From Pseudofrancisella aestuarii (GTDB taxonomy: Bacteria > Pseudomonadota > Gammaproteobacteria > Francisellales > Francisellaceae), in NCBI RefSeq assembly GCF_003574475.2, contig NZ_QLIS02000003.1, positions 310,001 to 374,000 of the forward strand: a stretch of DNA of 64,000 nt, in the 5' to 3' direction. Positions 60,244 through 64,000 of the stretch are shown here, in pieces; the first letter of the stretch is position 1, and each line of letters starts with the position of its first letter. The notes under the pieces were generated by a model, which saw only the letters and a list, made by a program, of their open reading frames with translations, had not been told where the DNA came from and did not search any database. Position numbers and translations under genes: made by a program.

Positions 60244-60882
60244 ATGTTAAATTTTTTAAAATCATTGGCAGTAAGATTTGGTCTACTTAAAGTAGAGCCA
60301 GCTCCTATTAACGAAGTTGATAACTTAGCAAAAAAAGCACGTGAAGCATGCCAGATATCTAAGCAAAAAGAAGAGAGAGAAACTTTAAATACTAAACCAA
60401 CAAAAAGTGTAGAAGAATTTATTGAGTTAATGCCTACAATAGATATAAAAAAGGAAATAGATAGCTTAGCTTTTTTAAAAGCGCCTTATCCTGATACTAA
60501 AAAAAGAATAAAGAAAGGTGATGGTAAATTACTTACTGCGGATCAAAAGAAAAAATTTGGGCTAAATGTCAGAAAGAAATATGGATGGGATTTTATAAAT
60601 CTTATAAAAGATGAGCATATAAATAGAGCTGATGAAATTAATGAATCAATTAGTAACTTATACTCATCTAGTGATTATATGAAGAAGAGAAAGGCTAGCA
60701 TAAAACAGCTTTTAGCTTCTTCTGAAGAGTTAATATGTGTGTCAACAAGTAAAGATTCTTGCTCTTGTGCTAAAAAGTTAGAGGGGCAGAGTTTTAAACT
60801 TGCAGATATCCCTATACTACCATTAGCAAACTGTGACAAACCTGTTTGTAAATGTAAGTATGATATACCTTCAAGTATTTAG
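60244..60882 (+). CDS. Protein with C-terminal cysteine motif, unknown
   Basis: 212 residues: amphipathic start, a lysine/glutamate-rich helical middle with no membrane helix, then the C-terminal CSCAKKLEGQSFKLADIP-LPLANCD-CKCKY. This C-x-C...PxLPL-x2-CD-x3-CxCxY arrangement recurs at the ends of uncharacterised proteobacterial proteins and probably binds metal. I know no named family. Tail residues after Tyr are short (DIPSSI). Confidence 0.6.
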   Translation: MLNFLKSLAVRFGLLKVEPAPINEVDNLAKKAREACQISKQKEERETLNTKPTKSVEEFIELMPTIDIKKEIDSLAFLKAPYPDTKKRIKKGDGKLLTADQKKKFGLNVRKKYGWDFINLIKDEHINRADEINESISNLYSSSDYMKKRKASIKQLLASSEELICVSTSKDSCSCAKKLEGQSFKLADIPILPLANCDKPVCKCKYDIPSSI

Positions 60883-60927
60883 TAAAAAATTTTATATCAT
60901 ATTTTAAAAGCAGGATTTATAAAGAGG

Positions 60928-61344
60928 TTATTTAGACTTAACTAAAAAGAAAATGGCTGTAAATATTGATATACATGAGCTGAATACAACAAACAGTATA
61001 AAGAACTTAATAAAGAAAAGGGATGCAAAGAGTTTAAATGTATCATCACTTAATAAAACCATTATTGAAGACCAAAGTATTAAAATTATCTGCGACAATA
61101 AGACAAAGAAAATTATAATAAAGTCCGACTTATGGGCTTTTATTATTTCATTATCTTTTAATGCTATTATTAATGAGCTAGCAAAGAATCCTATCATAAT
61201 TGAAACGGAAGTTAAAATATAACCCAAGCTAGCTTTTGTTATTTCTATAGCCGACCCTGCAAAAAATACAATTATAAAACATATAAAAGCAATAAAGACT
61301 ATGGTTGAAATAAAGCCTTTTATATAAGATACTGAGTTTTTCAT
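60928..61344 (-). CDS. Four-helix membrane protein, unknown
   Basis: 138 residues with four predicted transmembrane helices, charged connecting loop (KDNEIIKAHKSD) and a short basic end. No family recognised. The opposite strand also has an 89-residue frame here, with a polar, lysine-rich composition that looks like an antisense shadow. It is 62 bases from the 61407 gene on the same strand. Confidence 0.6.
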   Translation of the reverse strand: MKNSVSYIKGFISTIVFIAFICFIIVFFAGSAIEITKASLGYILTSVSIMIGFFASSLIIALKDNEIIKAHKSDFIIIFFVLLSQIILILWSSIMVLLSDDTFKLFASLFFIKFFILFVVFSSCISIFTAIFFLVKSK

Positions 61345-61406
61345 AGCAATAAGTGATAGATAGTTTTTTTATATAATATTACTTCTCAATAGAAAATATT
61401 TACAGC

Positions 61407-61766
61407 TTATTTTCTTTTATATAAATAAACCTCTTTCCCTATACTTTTTTTAAAATCAAATACATAACCATCTTCAGAGGGAGATATGTACCAATTTTTT
61501 TTAAGAGTTGGTTTATTTGATAATGGACAAGGTACTTTATTATTCCAATGACCAGTAAAACTCATATCTTCATTGCTGACATTAAATAAACAATCATCCT
61601 TATTAAGTCTAAACTCATGATTACTTTCTGATATTATTATTTTCTTTGCAATACCATTGAAGTTTTCTGGCATTTTAGGCAACTCATCTTTTTGTATAAG
61701 CTTACACCTTAAGCCCTTACGAATTATAAAATATTCGTTATTATCTTCTATTTTAAAAACATCCAT
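61407..61766 (-). CDS. Small soluble protein, unknown
   Basis: 119 residues, no signal or membrane helix, with two cysteines and a polar, mostly beta-like pattern. Ribosome binding site AAGGGGAAAT lies upstream of the ATG. It sits at the edge of the phage-like patch, so could be accessory cargo. Not recognised. Confidence 0.5.
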   Translation of the reverse strand: MDVFKIEDNNEYFIIRKGLRCKLIQKDELPKMPENFNGIAKKIIISESNHEFRLNKDDCLFNVSNEDMSFTGHWNNKVPCPLSNKPTLKKNWYISPSEDGYVFDFKKSIGKEVYLYKRK

Positions 61767-61784
61767 ATTTCCCCTTGAGATTCA

Positions 61785-61953
61785 TTAATTAATTCTTCTA
61801 TACTTATCATTATCTCTTTGAGATGCATTTAAACCAACTTGAAGCAATTTTATTCTAGAATTAGGCTTTCCCTCAGCCAACAATTAGCCCTAAACCTCCC
61901 TCTATTGTCCTTTTGATTTGGTTATAGGTTTCAAAATATGTCCCTATACTTGC
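61785..61953 (-). pseudogene. Possible frameshifted coding remnant
   Basis: On the minus strand, 26 sense codons (ASIGTYFETYNQIKRTIEG...) end in a stop at 61873, and a shifted frame continues as GKPNSRIKLLQVGLNASQRD to a stop at 61785. Neither part has a start codon. One frameshift would join them. It is AT-poor for the region. Evidence is composition and continuity only. Confidence 0.25.
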
Positions 61954-62190
61954 TTAAAATCTCTCTTTTCTCTTATGTTTGATTTTATTGGCTTTGTGGG
62001 TCTGTTTGGGATAAGTTGGGATTTAAGTTTGGTGGGCGGCGAACTCGGAACTATGGCTTGTAACTATTGATACATAAAGATTTTGTTTTTACAAATAAGT
62101 TTTCGTATACATTTTCGTATACACTTTTTGCAAAGTACCCTCTATTTTTGATCTGTTTTATTATTACTGAGCAACTAGATTTATATCTTT
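61954..62190. other. Gene-free stretch with a GC-rich patch and tandem 12-mer
   Basis: No credible gene. GGTGGGCGGCGAACTCGG at 62031-62048 is far richer in G+C than its surroundings. A perfect tandem 12-mer TTTTCGTATACA follows (62100-62111, 62112-62123), centred on the palindrome GTATAC. These mark a boundary of the phage-like patch; att site or regulator binding are possible. Confidence 0.4.
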
Positions 62191-62193
62191 TAC

Positions 62194-62405
62194 AAACTCA
62201 TTATAAAGAGCTTTAATTACACCTATACTTATAATGGCTAAAAACTCATGTATATTGGCGTTTGATTTCCTTTTATTATAAGACGCCAAAACTCATGTAT
62301 ATTGACACTTAATCTCCCTTTATTATAGTGTGTTAAAACCCTTTCCAAAACCTTACCATATTAAAATTAATCTGCATTTATTTTCACTTACTTATAAGAC
62401 GCAGA
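62194..62405. repeat. Array of ~47-base hairpin repeats after the terminase gene
   Basis: Units begin AAACTCA at 62194, 62242 and 62289 (48/47-base period) and share AAAACTCATGTATATTG. Three hairpins have 7-base stems and exactly 21-base loops: 62255-62289 (TTGGCGT/ACGCCAA), 62302-62336 (TTGACAC/GTGTTAA) and 62371-62405 (TCTGCAT/ACGCAGA, one mismatch). Loops share a CTT-rich, TTATTATAAG-like core. Stem bases change in pairs, so structure is kept. They lie directly downstream of the terminase small-subunit gene. Function is unknown; terminase binding is one option. Confidence 0.75.
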
Positions 62406-62429
62406 AACCCTAATGGTAATCTAATGGTA

Positions 62430-62864
62430 TTAAATATCTTTTTGGGGTACTTCATTCCAGCCTATAACTGTTTCACGAGCATACTTTACTGCTTGTATAT
62501 CATTTTCTTCTTGATAATCCACTTGTAAGCCAGCTTGTCTTTTATCCCATTGTTTAAGTTTAGCTACTGTATTTATTGCCTGTATCTTTTCAGTCATAGT
62601 ACTACTTTTACTATCAATAATATCATCTAGCTTATCTAAGTATTTTTGCCTAGTATTAAATACTCCTAGCATCTCTCTTTGTTGTACACTTTCTATAAAT
62701 GCTAAAACTTTCTCATTCTTCATCAATAAACTGGCTTCATTATTGATAGTAGACTTCTTCATTTTACTAGTATCATATACCTGTTCGTAAGCATAAGTAT
62801 AATCATGTCCTTGCAACACCCACTTACAAAATTCTAATTGCTTAGCTGTTAGATCTGTTTTCAT
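62430..62864 (-). CDS. Phage terminase small subunit
   Basis: 144 residues. LTAKQLEFCKWVLQGHDYTYAYEQVYDTSKMKKSTINNEASLLMKNEKVLAFIESVQ is the TerS helix-turn-helix and oligomerisation pattern, followed by RQKYLDKLDDIIDSKSST. TerS recognises phage DNA for packaging. The gene for the large subunit is not found next to it; hairpin repeats stand there instead. Last gene of a four-gene minus-strand unit; its ATG overlaps the previous stop by one base. Confidence 0.85.
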   Translation of the reverse strand: MKTDLTAKQLEFCKWVLQGHDYTYAYEQVYDTSKMKKSTINNEASLLMKNEKVLAFIESVQQREMLGVFNTRQKYLDKLDDIIDSKSSTMTEKIQAINTVAKLKQWDKRQAGLQVDYQEENDIQAVKYARETVIGWNEVPQKDI

Positions 62865-63049
62865 TATTCATCATCTCCACTATCTATATAGAGCTTTACT
62901 TTCTTACCTGTAGCATGGCTAAGATTTTTAATGTTTATTATGCAGTCTTTAGTAGAGTTCTTACTCAGATTAAGGAAATGGTTATTAAATAATTCTACTG
63001 ATTGCTCTAGCATTTTATTAGCTAACTCAATCTTCTTTTCCTCTGTCAT
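62864..63049 (-). CDS. Small phage-type protein, unknown
   Basis: 61 residues, with an amphipathic helix (IELANKMLEQSVELFNNHFLNLSK) and acidic end GDDE. Overlaps the terminase start by one base (TAATG). Could help terminase or be early-phage accessory. Ribosome binding site GGTGGAAG. Confidence 0.55.
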   Translation of the reverse strand: MTEEKKIELANKMLEQSVELFNNHFLNLSKNSTKDCIINIKNLSHATGKKVKLYIDSGDDE

Positions 63050-63057
63050 ACTTCCAC

Positions 63058-63237
63058 CTACATAAAGTTAATAAGATTTCTATTAAACCTAAAGATCAAT
63101 GACTTAATAAGTGTTGCATAAGGTATGCCATTCTCTTTGGATATATTCTTTAATTGTTGTAGTTCGTTTTCATCAATTCTTAGAGTTATTGGAACTGTCT
63201 TAGTCTTAAAGTCTAAATTATGATTTTGTTCTCTCAT
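63058..63237 (-). CDS. Ribbon-helix-helix (CopG/BrnA-like) protein
   Basis: 59 residues. VPITLRIDENELQQLKNISKENGIPYATLIKSLIFRF matches the CopG-antitoxin/BrnA ribbon-helix-helix: a beta strand, then two helices with GIPYATLI. It overlaps the preceding gene by 4 bases (ATGA type). No adjacent toxin is recognised. Probably a phage or TA-related repressor. Confidence 0.65.
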   Translation of the reverse strand: MREQNHNLDFKTKTVPITLRIDENELQQLKNISKENGIPYATLIKSLIFRFNRNLINFM

Positions 63238-63449
63238 CTTACTACCCCTAAATGTTGATCTATCAATTTACCATTAGATACTTTATATCTAGCTCCAGTT
63301 CTTGAGTCTCCAAATATATAAGTATTGTCATCTGTCTTTACTACATATTTAGACTTCTCAAACCAGTTATATAAAGCTATTCTTTGAGTCTCTGCATTAG
63401 TAGGTAGTTGATAACCATTCTCCCATGCAATTTGTCTAATATTACCCAT
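63234..63449 (-). CDS. Small phage-type protein, unknown
   Basis: 71 residues from the ATG 63449 with AGGGG 5 bases upstream; the longer frame adds 19 poor residues. NIRQIAWENGYQLPTNAETQRIALYNWFEK looks like a short DNA-binding or phage accessory protein. First of the unit ending in terminase. Confidence 0.5.
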   Translation of the reverse strand: MGNIRQIAWENGYQLPTNAETQRIALYNWFEKSKYVVKTDDNTYIFGDSRTGARYKVSNGKLIDQHLGVVR

Positions 63450-63510
63450 ATTAACCCCTATATTTAGTGTATGGCTGTGTATAGTTTGTGGTATTAAACA
63501 TTCCATATAG

Positions 63511-63547
63511 GTAATTATATGTGATATGAATTTAGTGGGATTTTTGT
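63511..63547 (+). repeat. Imperfect direct repeat, left copy
   Basis: GTAATTATAT, then GAATTTAGTGGGATTTT ending at 63545. The copy at 63962 has GTAATTATAT and GAATTGGTGGGATTTT in the same order. It precedes the 63635 gene and overlaps its promoter region. Confidence 0.5.
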
Positions 63548-63634
63548 CTCTATAGTATTAGAAATGGTAGAAAAATCTTACTTTCAATATACGTAATATA
63601 ATTTATTTATATTCATTTATATTAAGGTTATAAA

Positions 63635-63901
63635 ATGTTTGGTTTAGATACTTTACTTTATTCACTTGCATTTGCTTTTGTTACAGCGGCAATATCGTCT
63701 GTTATAAATAAGAGAAATACGAGAAAAGCAAAAGCTGCGGAGTCTATAGAGCAGGATTCTATACCTAAAGCTAACGTTTTAGATCCTATAGGCGTGGTTT
63801 TTGGAACTGTAAAGATTAGAGATGCTAATACTATAACAAGTGGCAATTTTAGATCAGAGGAAAAGATTGAAACTAGTGGTGGTAAAAAGGGAGGTAAGTA
63901 G
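63635..63901 (+). CDS. Phage virion protein N-terminal-like fragment
   Basis: 88 residues: one hydrophobic helix, basic loop (KRNTRKAKA) and NVLDPIGVVFGTVKIRDANTITSGNFRSE. The I-P-V-V-F/Y-G-T...V...N...G.F+/L+ pattern is the N-terminal part of large phage tail/virion proteins. The frame stops after 88 residues with a glycine/lysine tail, so it may be a truncated fragment or a stand-alone gene. AAGG precedes the ATG by 7 bases. Confidence 0.5.
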   Translation: MFGLDTLLYSLAFAFVTAAISSVINKRNTRKAKAAESIEQDSIPKANVLDPIGVVFGTVKIRDANTITSGNFRSEEKIETSGGKKGGK

Positions 63902-63961
63902 TTATTTGTATTACATATAGCTTTACACAACATACAAAATGAATGTTATGTAACTTTATTT

Positions 63962-63998
63962 GTAATTATATAATGAGCTGAATTGGTGGGATTTTGAG
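63962..63998 (+). repeat. Imperfect direct repeat, right copy
   Basis: GTAATTATAT and GAATTGGTGGGATTTT repeat the left copy at 63511, about 451 bases apart, flanking the 63635 gene. It ends at the edge of the window. No coding frame lies between the gene and this point. Confidence 0.5.
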
Positions 63999-64000
63999 TA

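Noticed and set aside
60953-61222. 89-codon plus-strand frame opposite the four-helix protein
   Set aside because: No ribosome binding site and polar low-complexity sequence. The minus-strand frame has coherent membrane helices, so it is preferred.
62194-62405. CRISPR array
   Set aside because: Units are near-tandem with related sequence in every part and no unique spacers; no cas genes are present.
62194-62405. Type III toxin-antitoxin RNA repeats
   Set aside because: Repeats are too diverged and no ToxN-like gene follows.
63658-63933. 91-codon minus-strand frame opposite the virion-like gene
   Set aside because: The plus frame has AAGG and a recognisable phage pattern; the other does not.

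Overview
The window looks like part of the main chromosome of a Francisella-type gammaproteobacterium (Francisellaceae). DNA is about 30% G+C. The order rng, tRNA-Thr/tRNA-Asp, origin, dnaA, dnaN, MFS transporter, the Francisella-style DUF3568 lipoproteins and a YfcC/Bcr/IlvY/class II IlvC complement all fit that group. The species cannot be fixed from this sequence alone.

Layout. 0-1.8 kb: end of cydA, cydB and the tiny cydX (cytochrome bd oxidase). 1.8-9 kb: priA-pnuC-yihY on the minus strand, then a WrbA-like flavoprotein, a glycine-zipper lipoprotein, a nitroreductase and fumC. 9-13.5 kb: an operon of circularly permuted ATP-grasp, alpha-E and degenerate glutamine amidotransferase/transglutaminase genes. 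Diverging from it is a 44-codon gene with a near-consensus promoter and a very strong ribosome binding site, found here by hand. 13.8-22 kb: DUF1275, a dsbB operon with two small partner genes, an M32 carboxypeptidase, a ClC transporter, three tandem DUF3568 lipoproteins, an MFS transporter and a cysteine-rich exported protein. 22-25 kb: zur diverging from znuACB, with a Zur-box-like palindrome between them. 25-31.6 kb: two UbiD-family genes around ubiX, then an SRPBCC protein, an FAD monooxygenase and an SDR. One UbiD lacks the usual catalytic residues. 31.7-35 kb: a 1123-residue transglutaminase/DUF2126 amidoligase-type protein, probably in the same pathway as the 9-13.5 kb operon.

35-50.4 kb holds amino-acid synthesis genes: trpBA, ilvY-ilvC with a clear operator, trpCF and trpEGD. 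Mixed in are an HD hydrolase, a YfcC transporter, a Bcr/CflA-LysR pair and a lipoprotein hydrolase. Tryptophan genes therefore sit at three separate loci that together cover chorismate to tryptophan. 50.4-55.4 kb: two tRNAs with a consensus promoter, rng, a DnaA-box-rich origin region, dnaA and dnaN. 55.5-61.8 kb: sugar-type MFS, TetX-like monooxygenase, cold-shock protein, PMT-type glycosyltransferase and three uncharacterised genes.

61.8-64 kb is a phage-derived patch: a terminase small subunit with no large subunit beside it, a ribbon-helix-helix gene, two small unknowns and a short tail-protein-like gene. It also has an array of hairpins with identical geometry and compensatory stem changes directly after the terminase gene. 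That array, and the small divergent gene at 13.6 kb, are the two least explained signals in the window.
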